NCBI GenBank assembly: GCA_004557185.1
Contig: SFEP01000042.1
Span: 1 to 20,759, forward strand
From: Bacteroidales bacterium
GTDB lineage: Bacteria > Bacteroidota > Bacteroidia > Bacteroidales > Bacteroidaceae
Reading direction: 5' to 3'
DNA: 20,759 nucleotides
In this document: one piece after another, positions 8,310-15,475 of the stretch
Layout: every line of letters starts with the position of its first letter
How positions within the stretch are numbered: the first letter of the stretch is position 1
Notes under the pieces: generated by a model
Seen by the model: only the letters and a program-made list of their open reading frames with translations
Databases searched by the model: none
Told to the model about the DNA's origin: nothing
Translations under genes and position numbers: made by a program

Positions 8310-8317
8310 CAAAGTAA
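8310..8317 (-). promoter_or_regulatory. Candidate rnr promoter (-7-like element)
   Basis: The minus strand reads TTACTTTG, one mismatch from TAnnTTTG. Transcription would begin near 8303, giving a leader of about 50 nt with a GC-rich inverted repeat (GCGCC at 8279-8283 and GGCGC near 8294). This would exclude the TTG at 8312 as the rnr start. No clear -33 element is seen. Confidence 0.3.
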
Positions 8318-8382
8318 CTGAAATTTCCCCACAGCACGAGGGGCTTTAATATTTAATAACGCGGGCTAAGAGCAAAACTTTG

Positions 8383-8390
8383 TACTTTTG
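8383..8390 (+). promoter_or_regulatory. Bacteroidetes -7 element for the DUF4294 gene
   Basis: TACTTTTG on the plus strand matches TAnnTTTG exactly and sits in GTACTTTTGCGGC, a common Bacteroidales promoter context. It is 140 bp upstream of the chosen ATG at 8530. The region about 20 bp upstream is AT-rich (TTTAATATTTAATAA at 8345-8359) but lacks a clean TTTG. Confidence 0.55.
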
Positions 8391-8397
8391 CGGCACT

Positions 8398-8426
8398 TAC
8401 GGCGCGTTCTGTTTTTTTTCGCCGTA
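8398..8426 (+). other. Leader hairpin upstream of the DUF4294 gene
   Basis: TACGGCG (8398-8404) and CGCCGTA (8420-8426) form a perfect 7-bp stem whose loop contains eight T (8412-8419). It starts about 8 nt after the -7 element, so it would lie at the very 5' end of the transcript. The U-run is in the loop, not after the stem, so it is not a standard terminator; a stabilising 5' hairpin is one option. Confidence 0.4.
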
Positions 8427-8529
8427 TAGAACTTTTCCATTCGAGATTTCCGCTTTGCCCTCGTTTCCGCGCTCTCCGGCGCAGAGAGAAGCGGCCAACG
8501 GGACGAAGCGAATGTACAGCAACCACCTT

Positions 8530-9162
8530 ATGAACAAGCTTACCTACCTACTCCTGCCACTGACCCTGCTGAGCGCGCCGCTGTGTGCCCAGACGGGGAG
8601 CAATGCGCCGCAAGAGCCCGACTCGGTGCAGGAGGTGGAGGTGCCCATCATGACCGAGGTAGGCACGGTGGAGTATAAGGGGCGCACCATTACGCATGTG
8701 GTGTATCCTGCGCTGCCCAAGTATCCGCCGCTCACCTTTGCCAACGAAAAGGAGCGGCAGCAGTACAACCGCTTGGTGTATAACGTGAAGAAGGTGCTGC
8801 CCTGGGCCAAACTGGCGCGTCTCACGCTGCTTGAAACCTACGAGGTGCTGCAGCAGTTGCCCGACAAGGAGTCGCGCAAGCGCCACTTGGACGAGGTGGA
8901 GCGCGGCCTGCGCAAGCAATATGGGCAGCAGCTCAAAAAGATGTCGCGCTCGCAGGGCCGTTTGCTGGTAAAGCTTATCGACCGCGAATGCAACCAGACG
9001 GGTTACAGCATTGCCAAAGCCTTTATGGGCGGTTTCAAGGCGAACTTGTATCAAGGCGTGGCGCTGCTCTTCGGCAACAGTCTGAACAAGCACTACGACC
9101 CCGAGGGCGACGACCGCTACACAGAGCGCGTGGTGCAGATGGTTGAGGCCGGCCTGCTGTAA
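8530..9162 (+). CDS. DUF4294 domain protein, exported
   Basis: This is the only plus-strand gene. From the ATG at 8530 the product is 210 residues with a signal peptide (residues 1-20, MNKLTYLLLPLTLLSAPLCA, cut before Q21). Earlier in-frame starts would put non-conserved residues before the signal peptide. The mature part has the conserved Bacteroidetes DUF4294 features: FANEKERQQYNRLVYNVKKVLPWAK, then LRKQYGQQLKKMSRSQGRLLVKLIDRE, and YSIAKAFMGGFKANLYQGVALLFG. The many basic and aromatic residues and the final NLYQGVALLFG segment are family features. Function is unknown; it is likely periplasmic or envelope-associated. It is divergent from rnr and convergent with the surface cluster. Confidence 0.88.
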   Translation: MNKLTYLLLPLTLLSAPLCAQTGSNAPQEPDSVQEVEVPIMTEVGTVEYKGRTITHVVYPALPKYPPLTFANEKERQQYNRLVYNVKKVLPWAKLARLTLLETYEVLQQLPDKESRKRHLDEVERGLRKQYGQQLKKMSRSQGRLLVKLIDRECNQTGYSIAKAFMGGFKANLYQGVALLFGNSLNKHYDPEGDDRYTERVVQMVEAGLL

Positions 9163-9248
9163 GGTTGCTGCCACGTGCCCCCTTCCTTCTCAAATTTCAG
9201 CCTATCTTTTTCAATCTCAGCCTTCCGCCGCCCCTTCCTTTTCAAAAG

Positions 9249-9300
9249 CGACACCCGCAACCCGTGCCACGCAGCGAGCGTGGAAGGGTTGCGGGTGTCG
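9249..9300. terminator. Strong hairpin between convergent genes
   Basis: CGACACCCGCAACCC (9249-9263) and GGGTTGCGGGTGTCG (9286-9300) are a perfect 15-bp inverted repeat, and the interior holds a second perfect 6-bp stem CCACGC/GCGTGG (9267-9272 and 9278-9283). It sits between the DUF4294 stop (9162) and the stop of the minus-strand 62-codon gene (9334). On the minus strand the stem is followed by a short T-tract (CTTTTG, 9243-9248). The plus side lacks a U-run, but the stem is strong enough to block both directions. Confidence 0.8.
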
Positions 9301-9333
9301 GCCTGTGTGTGGCAAGACTTGTGGGCTGCGGGG

Positions 9334-9522
9334 TTAGTCCTCGTCCCAGTAGTTGCCCGTGCTGTCTAAGTGGCCGCTCTGGAAAGCGCCACCGTGTTCG
9401 CCCTCACCGATTTCGATGTCTACGTTTTGGCTGCCATCGCTTGTGAGCTGCGAGCCGCAGAGCATGCTGGTGTGTGCCAGCTCGAAGGCCGTGGTTGAGG
9501 GGGTTACATAAGCTTTTCTCAT
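9334..9522 (-). CDS. Small Bacteroidales peptide of unknown function (62 aa)
   Basis: The ATG at 9522 lies 15 bp after the stop of the large T9SS cargo gene, in the same orientation. The product begins MRKAYVTPSTTAFELAH, contains SMLCGSQL (C22), has an acidic, Gly/Ser-rich middle, and ends GNYWDED. A basic start with Tyr and Pro, a short hydrophobic stretch followed by Leu/Cys/Gly/Ser, and an acidic Trp-containing end is a pattern I recognise from many short Bacteroidales open frames near surface-protein genes; none has a function known to me. It has no convincing signal peptide or transmembrane segment. It is probably translated from the same mRNA as the upstream gene. Codon use fits its neighbours. 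Reality of the gene is likely; function is open. Confidence 0.65.
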   Translation of the reverse strand: MRKAYVTPSTTAFELAHTSMLCGSQLTSDGSQNVDIEIGEGEHGGAFQSGHLDSTGNYWDED

Positions 9523-9537
9523 TTTAAGTGGTGTTTT

Positions 9538-11589
9538 TTATTTTACTATGACTTTCTTTCCGTTGATAATGTAAATGCCCTTGGGCAGACGTGCGCCCTT
9601 TGTGGCGGGCTGGATGCGAGTGCCCTGCAGGGTGTAGACGTCGGTCTGTGCCTCGTTCTCGGTCGTCTGTATGGCTTCGATGTCCGTCATGTTCTCGCCC
9701 TCCATTCGCAGCGACATGTTAGCGAGCGGCTGCGTGCTGCTGAAGAAGGCTGCCATAGCGGGCAGCGTTGCCCCGGCCGAGCCCAGCAGGATGCGCTGGT
9801 GACCGTCGGTGCCCGTGACTACGCCGTAGAAGCCCTGCATGCTCTTGTCGGCCGCAAAGTTGCCGCTGAAGGTGATGCCGCTGTGCGTCACGCCCTTTGC
9901 GCTCGGCTCCTGCGTCGTGCCGCAGTAGTAGAAAGGCGAGGTGGTGGCGTTCTCGAAGAAGACGAGGTAAGGCACGTTGGCCTGCATCTGGCTGACGGCG
10001 GCGAAATTGAGCGTCTTGCCCTCGCTCACGCTGCTGAACTCCTGCGCGGCTTTGGCGCCGATTTCGGCGGGTGTCATGCTGAAGGGCAGGCACAGCGTGT
10101 TCCAGCCTTGGGCAAAGGTGCGGTTGATGGTCACATTATACGTGCCGGCCGACAGCGTCACGTTGCTCGTTTGGTTGAGTGTTTGGCTGTTGGCAAATAC
10201 CATCTTGAGCTTCGGGCATGTGATGGTACCCGTTATGCTGTTGCTTGCCGAGAGGGTGAGGCTCACGTTGCACTGCTGCGTGCCCCAGGCGCTGCCCTGC
10301 CAACTGCTTATGGCGGCGTTGGAGCCTGCGCTGAACGTGCCGCTGTAGGTGCCCGTCACGCTGGTGCCGTTCACGGTGACGTTGGGCACATAGAGTGTAC
10401 CGATGCCTTGCTTGCCGGCTGCATTTTCCAGCGTGATGTTCTCAAACTTGAGCGAGCGCTTCGTTTCGCTCTCGGCAAGGAGTTTTGCGCTGAAGGTTGC
10501 TCCCTTGCCGTAGGTGCTGCCGTTGCCCACGCCGAGTGTGCCCGTGTAGGTTTTCTCCGTCAGAAATTGGATGGTGTAGTTGGTTGAGCCGCTCACGCTG
10601 TTGTTGACGGTGATGGTCAGCTTGCCCGTGGCGGCGTTATACGACTTCGTGGCCTTGGCCATGCGTCCCTTCACCGTGTAGTTCACTTTGCTTGCGTCGT
10701 AGAAGTCGTTGACGCTGTAGTTCGTGGTGCTTTCGTTAAAGCCCGACAGCGTTGTGCCGTTCCACTTCAGGTCGCTGAGCGCATGCCAATAGACCAAGTT
10801 CACCGACTTCACTTCCAGCAGGCTATTTTTCTTGATGTTGGAGCGTGTCCAATAGTCGGCGCTCGAAATAATCACATTCATCTTGAGCGCCTGGCCCGTG
10901 GTGGGCGTAGCCAAATAGTTGATGGGCACTTCAATGGTTTCCCAGTCTTCATTAGCCGTGCTCGTAAAAGCATAGTCACACTTGGCAATGAGCGTACCTG
11001 CGGCAGAACCCGTGCGGTCATCGTTGAAAACGGTACGGTCTACGTCGTCGAAAGATATATCGCCTGCGACCGTAGATGTATAAGTGCCTTGCCAAAAATA
11101 GGAGATGATGTGAGCCTTTTCACCAGTAGTAGCCGCACGCTTGAACTCGCCTTTAATGGCATCAGGTTGGTAACTTGCAGAAGGAAGTTCCATGCCGCCG
11201 TACACGCCACCATCGCTGTTGGCAACGGGTACAACCGCGTAAACCCACGGTGTTCCAAAGTTAATGAAGGCAGGTGCATTAGAACCAATGCCCATTTTGG
11301 AAACATAAATGTTCGTCAGCTTAACGATATAACCGTATGCCGTTGTATTTCCTTTGGTTACTAAGTCAGAACTGGATCCGTAAACGCCCAACACTTTTTG
11401 CTTTACGTTGGATCCGTTCCACGATGCTGGTTCTATTCCTGGACGCGTTATTTTCCCAACACCCGAACTCGTCTGATAAGTGTCACCGCACGCTGTTTTC
11501 CAGTTGGCGAAGGTGTTGTTGGGCAAGTACTGCGCACAAACAGGGAGGCAGGCTGCCGCGAGCGACAGTATGCCGAGCATTCTTTTCAT
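9538..11589 (-). CDS. Multidomain surface protein with T9SS C-terminal tail
   Basis: This 683-residue protein has a signal peptide (1-19, ending CLPVCA before Q20). Residues 20 to about 270 look like the jelly-roll PCMD-type domain common in Bacteroidales surface proteins (start PNNTFANW; PDAIKGEFKR; EKAHIISYFWQGTY). About 272-345 is a small beta-sandwich (LKWNGTTLSGFNESTTNYSV). About 348-470 resembles a calycin-like barrel (TYTGTLGV ... FENITLENAAG). About 485-640 is the GWNTLCLPFSM module often found before sorting tails. Residues 644-683 (VYTLQGTRIQP ... LPKGIYIINGKKVIVK) form a type A T9SS sorting domain. It is therefore probably carried across the outer membrane and anchored or released. 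GC content is lower in the N-terminal third. Ligand unknown. Confidence 0.8.
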   Translation of the reverse strand: MKRMLGILSLAAACLPVCAQYLPNNTFANWKTACGDTYQTSSGVGKITRPGIEPASWNGSNVKQKVLGVYGSSSDLVTKGNTTAYGYIVKLTNIYVSKMGIGSNAPAFINFGTPWVYAVVPVANSDGGVYGGMELPSASYQPDAIKGEFKRAATTGEKAHIISYFWQGTYTSTVAGDISFDDVDRTVFNDDRTGSAAGTLIAKCDYAFTSTANEDWETIEVPINYLATPTTGQALKMNVIISSADYWTRSNIKKNSLLEVKSVNLVYWHALSDLKWNGTTLSGFNESTTNYSVNDFYDASKVNYTVKGRMAKATKSYNAATGKLTITVNNSVSGSTNYTIQFLTEKTYTGTLGVGNGSTYGKGATFSAKLLAESETKRSLKFENITLENAAGKQGIGTLYVPNVTVNGTSVTGTYSGTFSAGSNAAISSWQGSAWGTQQCNVSLTLSASNSITGTITCPKLKMVFANSQTLNQTSNVTLSAGTYNVTINRTFAQGWNTLCLPFSMTPAEIGAKAAQEFSSVSEGKTLNFAAVSQMQANVPYLVFFENATTSPFYYCGTTQEPSAKGVTHSGITFSGNFAADKSMQGFYGVVTGTDGHQRILLGSAGATLPAMAAFFSSTQPLANMSLRMEGENMTDIEAIQTTENEAQTDVYTLQGTRIQPATKGARLPKGIYIINGKKVIVK

Positions 11590-11668
11590 GTTGTTTGATG
11601 GATTTGTGGTAAATGAAAAGGATTTCGTAAGTGTGTTTTAGGTAAACCCGATGGGGCCTTTTATGCGA

Positions 11669-11718
11669 GAGGTGTGGCATGCCGGTTGTGCGGTCTGCCA
11701 GCGGCCACGCCACACCTC
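11669..11718 (-). terminator. Inverted repeat after the calycin-like gene
   Basis: GAGGTGTGGC (11669-11678) and GCCACACCTC (11709-11718) form a perfect 10-bp stem with a 30-bp loop that can pair further (GCCG/CGGC). It lies 31 bp downstream of the 11750 stop. No U-run follows on the minus strand, so it may only attenuate read-through to the larger T9SS gene or be a processing stem. Confidence 0.45.
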
Positions 11719-11749
11719 GTTGAGTTTGTTGGTTGTGTTTGTGCAGTGC

Positions 11750-12787
11750 TTACTTCACCACTTTGCGTCCGTTCACCACATACACGCCCTTGGCCAGGCG
11801 GCTCAGGGGCTGCATCTGGCGTACGCCGTTCAGGTCGTAGATCACGGTGGCGTTACCCTGGGCAGCGTCAATGTGCTCAATGCCCTCGGGGATTTCGGGG
11901 AAGCCCTCGTCCGTGCCGAGTTTCACGTTGATGATCTGCTCGAGCGTGGCACTCATGTCGATGTCGATGTTCACAAAGAGGTTGTCGGCCATCATTTTGC
12001 CGTTGAGCACGAGGGGTACTTCGCCAAGGCCCGGGCCCATCCAGTCGTCGGCAGGCACGTTTTCGTCGGTGCCGGCAGTGATGAGGATGCTCTGCGAGGT
12101 GCTGATGGCGTCATACTGGCCCTTGTTCTCCACGTTCACGTTTTCCACTACGATGTTGCCCACGGGGATGGAGCTCTCGCCGTCCGAGAGTGAGAAGTTG
12201 TTGAGGCGGAAAATGCAGGTGCCGTCCACGAGCGTCATCACCTGTACGGGCACATCCTGCGGTTCCGTAGACATCTCGTTGATGGTCACCACGAGAGGCT
12301 CGGTGTAGTTACGCACTTCCTTTACGCCCACCTTCACGTTGATGATTTGGTTGAGCAGTTCACTCATGTCGATGTCGATGTTGGCAAGCAGGTTGTCGCC
12401 CACAATCTTGCCGCTCATCACGATGGGCACATCGCCAAGGTTCGGGCCCATCCAGTCGTCGGTAGGCACGTCGGCGAGGTCGCCAGCCTGGATGCGGATG
12501 GTCTGCGTGGTTTCGAGCGTCGTCTGGCCGTCGGCCTCGGTCATCCTCACGCCTTCCAGCACGATGGTGCCCACGGGTATGCTGCTTTCGCTGTCAGCGA
12601 GCATAAAGTTCTTCAGCATAAAGGTGCACGTGCCATTCTCCTTCTTCTGCACGTCGATCGAGGCAGGCACGGGGTCAGTTGACTCGCCGTTGATGGACAC
12701 CACCAGGTTCTCGGCGTAGTTCTGAGCCATGGCGGCTGGAGCAGCCAGCATGAAGGCTGCTGCGAGAGTGAGTAAAATTTTCTTCAT
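11750..12787 (-). CDS. Tandem calycin-like protein with T9SS C-terminal tail
   Basis: The 345-residue product has a signal peptide (1-21, ending AAMA) and two tandem copies of a 131-residue domain at 24-154 and 161-291. Each copy carries LVV(S/T)IN, the GTC.F.L.NF pattern, (D/E)SSIPVG, DDWMGP.LG(D/E)VP and NIDIDMS...QIINVK(V/L)G, which are the hallmarks of the Bacteroidales calycin-like beta-barrel family (PF13944 type). The last 45 residues (VIYDLNGVRQMQPLSRLAKGVYVVNGRKVVK region) are a T9SS type A sorting tail. It is thus likely a secreted or surface-anchored small-ligand-binding barrel pair; calycins bind hydrophobic ligands but this family's ligand is not known. It lies 49 bp after the beta-barrel gene and 160 bp before the larger T9SS gene. 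Confidence 0.85.
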   Translation of the reverse strand: MKKILLTLAAAFMLAAPAAMAQNYAENLVVSINGESTDPVPASIDVQKKENGTCTFMLKNFMLADSESSIPVGTIVLEGVRMTEADGQTTLETTQTIRIQAGDLADVPTDDWMGPNLGDVPIVMSGKIVGDNLLANIDIDMSELLNQIINVKVGVKEVRNYTEPLVVTINEMSTEPQDVPVQVMTLVDGTCIFRLNNFSLSDGESSIPVGNIVVENVNVENKGQYDAISTSQSILITAGTDENVPADDWMGPGLGEVPLVLNGKMMADNLFVNIDIDMSATLEQIINVKLGTDEGFPEIPEGIEHIDAAQGNATVIYDLNGVRQMQPLSRLAKGVYVVNGRKVVK

Positions 12788-12790
12788 ACG

Positions 12791-12804
12791 CTTAATATAT
12801 TAAG
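12791..12804. promoter_or_regulatory. Perfect 14-bp AT palindrome before the calycin-like gene
   Basis: CTTAATATATTAAG is perfectly self-complementary and ends 4 bp upstream of the ATG at 12787, in a 49-bp intergenic gap of otherwise GC-rich DNA. It could bind a dimeric regulator or simply keep the translation start unstructured. No TAnnTTTG motif is present in this gap. Confidence 0.35.
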
Positions 12805-12836
12805 GGGTTTATTGGATGCGGAATAGCGGCTGCGGC

Positions 12837-13640
12837 TTAGAACAGGTAGTTGAAGCCCAGGTTGCCGTAGATGGGGTAGAGGGCAAACGTCACGCTGTTG
12901 AAGTCCGACGGGAAAATACCGTTGAGGCCCCATTGCAAGTTGAGCGACACGCTCAGATGCTTGTAGGCCTTGAACTCACCGCCCAGAATGACGCCCCAAT
13001 GGAACTTGCGCAGGTCGTCGCTGAAGTCGTAGATGGCGCGTGTCACGTCGGTCTTCGGGCCTGTGGGGTTCTGGTCGCGGATGTAGCCGTCGTAAGCCTC
13101 GCCCGTAAACGAACCGTTGAACATCCACGACACGTAAGGCCCGGCTTTCATTTGCCAGCGGTCGGTGAAGTTGTACGTCACGAGCACGGGGAAGGTCAGG
13201 TAGTTGTTGTCCAGGTTCGTCTTCACGTGGCCCGTCCAGGCGCCCTCCACCTTACCGCTACCGTCGGCGTTGTAGGCCTCCATGTGGTAGTTCTTCACGG
13301 TAGCGTCGGTTTTCATGCCTTTGTTTTCGAAGCCAATGCCTATCTGCATGCCCCAGGGCGTCTGGCGGAATCGCTTCTCCACGGCTCCTTGCAGCGAAAT
13401 GCAGAGTGTGGGATTGAACGAGTCGATTTTGCGGATGGAGCGCGGCAGCGGCAGCGGTGAGGCACCGCCAATGTTGAAGCCAGCGCCGAGGCGCACGTGC
13501 CAGCCCTTGACGGCAGCTTTCAGAATGTTGAGGTCAGCCTCCTTCACCGGCTTGCGGGCGGCGCGGATGGTGTCAAGCGTCTCGGCCGAAGCGTTCAGGG
13601 CAAAGCAGGCGGCGAAGAGGAATATCAGTATCTGTTTCAT
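12837..13640 (-). CDS. Outer-membrane beta-barrel protein (PorT-like)
   Basis: This 267-residue protein has a signal peptide (1-19, ending NASA) and a mature part of alternating polar/aromatic strands typical of the eight-stranded barrel family of Bacteroidetes (OMP_b-brl type): WHVRLGAGFNIGG, GMQIGIGFENKGM, YLTFPVLVTYNFTDRWQMKAGPYVSWMF, FHWGVILGGEFKAYKHLSVSLNLQWGLNGI, and a final NLGFNYLF with the terminal Phe used by barrel assembly. It lies 63 bp after the PCMD lipoprotein gene and 49 bp before the tandem calycin gene, so it probably belongs with them. It could be a structural or small-molecule binding barrel; it is too small and lacks a plug for a TonB-dependent receptor. Confidence 0.85.
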   Translation of the reverse strand: MKQILIFLFAACFALNASAETLDTIRAARKPVKEADLNILKAAVKGWHVRLGAGFNIGGASPLPLPRSIRKIDSFNPTLCISLQGAVEKRFRQTPWGMQIGIGFENKGMKTDATVKNYHMEAYNADGSGKVEGAWTGHVKTNLDNNYLTFPVLVTYNFTDRWQMKAGPYVSWMFNGSFTGEAYDGYIRDQNPTGPKTDVTRAIYDFSDDLRKFHWGVILGGEFKAYKHLSVSLNLQWGLNGIFPSDFNSVTFALYPIYGNLGFNYLF

Positions 13641-13703
13641 CGTGCGAAATTGCAGAGTTGAGGTCGTGATAAGAGGAATGTGCGGTTTTTGGGCGTGTCA
13701 GCC

Positions 13704-14939
13704 TTAGCGTTCGTCGGGGTGCGTTTCGAGGTACTGCTCCATCTTGGTGCGCTGCTCGTCGGCATCGTCGTCGAGTTGCCATACCACGCGCAGTTCGTCC
13801 ACCCACAGCACGCTGCCTATGGCACCCTCAAAGTAGGCGCCCTGTCGGCTCGAGGTGGCCACCACGGCAATGGCATATTCGCCGCGCTTGAGGCGCTCCA
13901 TATCTATGCTGCGACCTTCGAACGACTTGAAAGGAACGTAGAACTCCTCCCATTCCTGCGGTTCGCCGGGGTTGTTGATGCGCGCCATCATTACAATGCG
14001 GGGCGACGACAGCACTTCATCGCCGTTGAGCGCCACAAAGTTCTGCGGGTCGCACTCGTAGATGACGGCGTAAATGTCGGCCGTGTCCTTGCGTTCGGGG
14101 CACACCTTCTTGTTTTTGTCGGTGAACACCTCGCCCTGGGTGTATTTATAGTAGCCCTTGAGCAGCACGGGTTTGTCCTGCACCAGCGGCAACCCGAAGT
14201 GGGTGGCATTGCGCGGCTCCTTCATGGCAATTTTCGTGTCGAACGTGCCGATGAAGAGGTTGCCTGCGGCAATGGGCATCTTCACCATGTCGCCAAACGA
14301 GCCCGTGCGGCGTGTTTCCAGTCGGGCACACATGCCATTTACGCCGTCCTCGTGGGCCGCCGTGGGGTAGTCCTCGGGCTTCTTGGCTATGCCCACGAGT
14401 GCGTAGCCGCCGTTGCCGTTGGCCCAGTAGTCGTGGCGTATGTACTTCACCTGCGAGGGGTCGTCCTTCGAGGGCACTTCGTCCCTTTCATACCACACCT
14501 GGTAGCGTCCCGAGGGGTCAAGTTCGTAGTGCTCGAACGACATGCGGTCGATGCTTACGTAGTAGTCGAAGCCCACCTTGTAGTCCTTGTGCCAGAGGCC
14601 GTCCTCCGAGTGCGTGGTGTAAATCTGGGGTTCGTTGAAGTTGCGTGTCACGCCGTTGGCCGCCACGTCTTGGCCGTCAACCTTCATTGTGATGGTCGCG
14701 CCAGGGGTCAGCACAAACTTGGGGTTGAATGCCGAGAGGTCCGTGCCGTCGGCCACGTAGATGGTCACTTCGTTGTTTTCCACGCGTTCGTAGCCTCGCA
14801 GCACCTCAGCGTTGGCCTGCTTCCAGGCCTCGTCGAGCGCCACGATGTCGCATTCGGCATTGGCCGCCTCGTCCTTGATGCAGCCCGTCAGCAAGGCCAT
14901 GCACAGCGTAGAAAGACAGAGAAAGGTAAAATTCTTCAT
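13704..14939 (-). CDS. PCMD-domain lipoprotein
   Basis: A 411-residue lipoprotein with lipobox LLTGC (Cys20). The residues just after the Cys, IKDE, fit the K-(D/E)2 type lipoprotein export signal of Bacteroidetes, so surface exposure is likely (inference). An N-terminal Ig-like part (about 25-130) includes LSAFNPKFVLTPGATITM and SEDGLWHKDYKV. From about 140 to 390 the PCMD (putative carbohydrate metabolism, PF13201) domain is visible: GVNGMCARLETRRTG, MPIAAGNLFIGTFD, ATHFGLPL, KPVLLKGYYKYTQGEVF, DIYAVIYE, WEEFYVPFKSFEG and SVLWVDELRV. The ATG at 14939 is the first gene of the surface cluster, about 80 bp from a TAnnTTTG promoter motif. No catalytic residues are established for this domain. 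Confidence 0.88.
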   Translation of the reverse strand: MKNFTFLCLSTLCMALLTGCIKDEAANAECDIVALDEAWKQANAEVLRGYERVENNEVTIYVADGTDLSAFNPKFVLTPGATITMKVDGQDVAANGVTRNFNEPQIYTTHSEDGLWHKDYKVGFDYYVSIDRMSFEHYELDPSGRYQVWYERDEVPSKDDPSQVKYIRHDYWANGNGGYALVGIAKKPEDYPTAAHEDGVNGMCARLETRRTGSFGDMVKMPIAAGNLFIGTFDTKIAMKEPRNATHFGLPLVQDKPVLLKGYYKYTQGEVFTDKNKKVCPERKDTADIYAVIYECDPQNFVALNGDEVLSSPRIVMMARINNPGEPQEWEEFYVPFKSFEGRSIDMERLKRGEYAIAVVATSSRQGAYFEGAIGSVLWVDELRVVWQLDDDADEQRTKMEQYLETHPDER

Positions 14940-14962
14940 TTGTTAATAACCTTAAACTTTGA

Positions 14963-14983
14963 GCGGCGTTTATCGTGCGCCGC
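14963..14983 (-). other. Leader hairpin upstream of the PCMD lipoprotein gene
   Basis: GCGGCG (14963-14968) and CGCCGC (14978-14983) form a perfect 6-bp GC stem with a 9-nt loop, within the roughly 75-nt leader between the promoter motif at 15021-15028 and the ATG at 14939. It may affect translation or mRNA stability. Confidence 0.35.
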
Positions 14984-15020
14984 GCCCCGCCGCGAAGCGA
15001 GATGTTTTGTTTGGCGATGC

Positions 15021-15028
15021 AAAGTTAA
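15021..15028 (-). promoter_or_regulatory. Bacteroidetes -7 element for the surface cluster
   Basis: The minus strand reads TAACTTTG, an exact TAnnTTTG match, in an AT-rich block directly before the first gene of the cluster. A TTTC lies 17 bp upstream instead of a clean TTTG -33 element. Transcription would begin near 15014. As no other promoter motif is seen before 9334, this may drive the whole five-gene run. Confidence 0.55.
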
Positions 15029-15087
15029 TAAAAAATAGAGGGATGAAACGCTTCGCTGCTGCGTGGAGTTTACGACACGCCCCAAAT

Positions 15088-15121
15088 TTGGTAAAATCCA
15101 CTATTTATAAGGCATTACCAA
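15088..15121. promoter_or_regulatory. Inverted repeat upstream of the surface-cluster promoter
   Basis: TTGGTAA (15088-15094) and TTACCAA (15115-15121) are a perfect 7-bp inverted repeat with a 20-bp AT-rich spacer. It is 60-95 bp upstream of the minus-strand -7 element and could be a regulator site. It is followed by ATTTTT on the plus strand, but no plus-strand gene precedes it, so a terminator role is unlikely. Confidence 0.3.
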
Positions 15122-15374
15122 TTTTTCTGACCGATATTTTCACCTCCGTGCGCCGCTTTTTCATGCCGTAGCAAGCCCATTCTGCACCCCGCCGCACCCC
15201 CGGCAACGCCGCTTTGCAGCACCAACCCGCTGTTTGCAAAAATTAAGCAACGGCCATTTCTTTTCCGATTGCAAGACGTGGTTAGCAAACTGCCTGCAAG
15301 CCCGTGCCGCCGCCTTGTGCTTTCACCGTCCAGCCCATTCGGGCGAAACCGAGCGCAGCCCGCCCGCACAGGCC

Positions 15375-15440
15375 GCCGTGGGAAAAACTTACCCCGCCGT
15401 GGGAACTTTCTTCCACGCCGTGGGAGCTTTCTTCCACGGC
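15375..15440. repeat. 21-bp tandem array, GCCGTGGGAA type (3 copies)
   Basis: Units start at 15375, 15396 and 15417, exactly 21 bp apart, each beginning GCCGTGGGA. Copies 2 and 3 continue as (A/G)CTTTCTTCCAC, so GTGGGAA and TTCCAC make each a small hairpin, and copy 3 closes with a perfect GCCGTGG/CCACGGC stem. Copy 1 diverges in its second half. The period equals two turns of B-DNA. Confidence 0.8.
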
Positions 15441-15475
15441 GTCCCGTTTTGACGGCCCGCCGCCCCGTCGAAAAT

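Noticed and set aside
8253..8312. TTG start extending rnr by 20 residues
   Set aside because: The extension has no family similarity and the start codon overlaps a promoter-like motif; the ATG at 8252 begins the conserved basic N-terminus.
13680..15038. A 452-codon open frame on the plus strand opposite the PCMD lipoprotein gene
   Set aside because: Antisense shadow caused by high GC; the product is rich in Val/Gly/His/Ala with no family features, while the minus strand encodes a clear lipoprotein.
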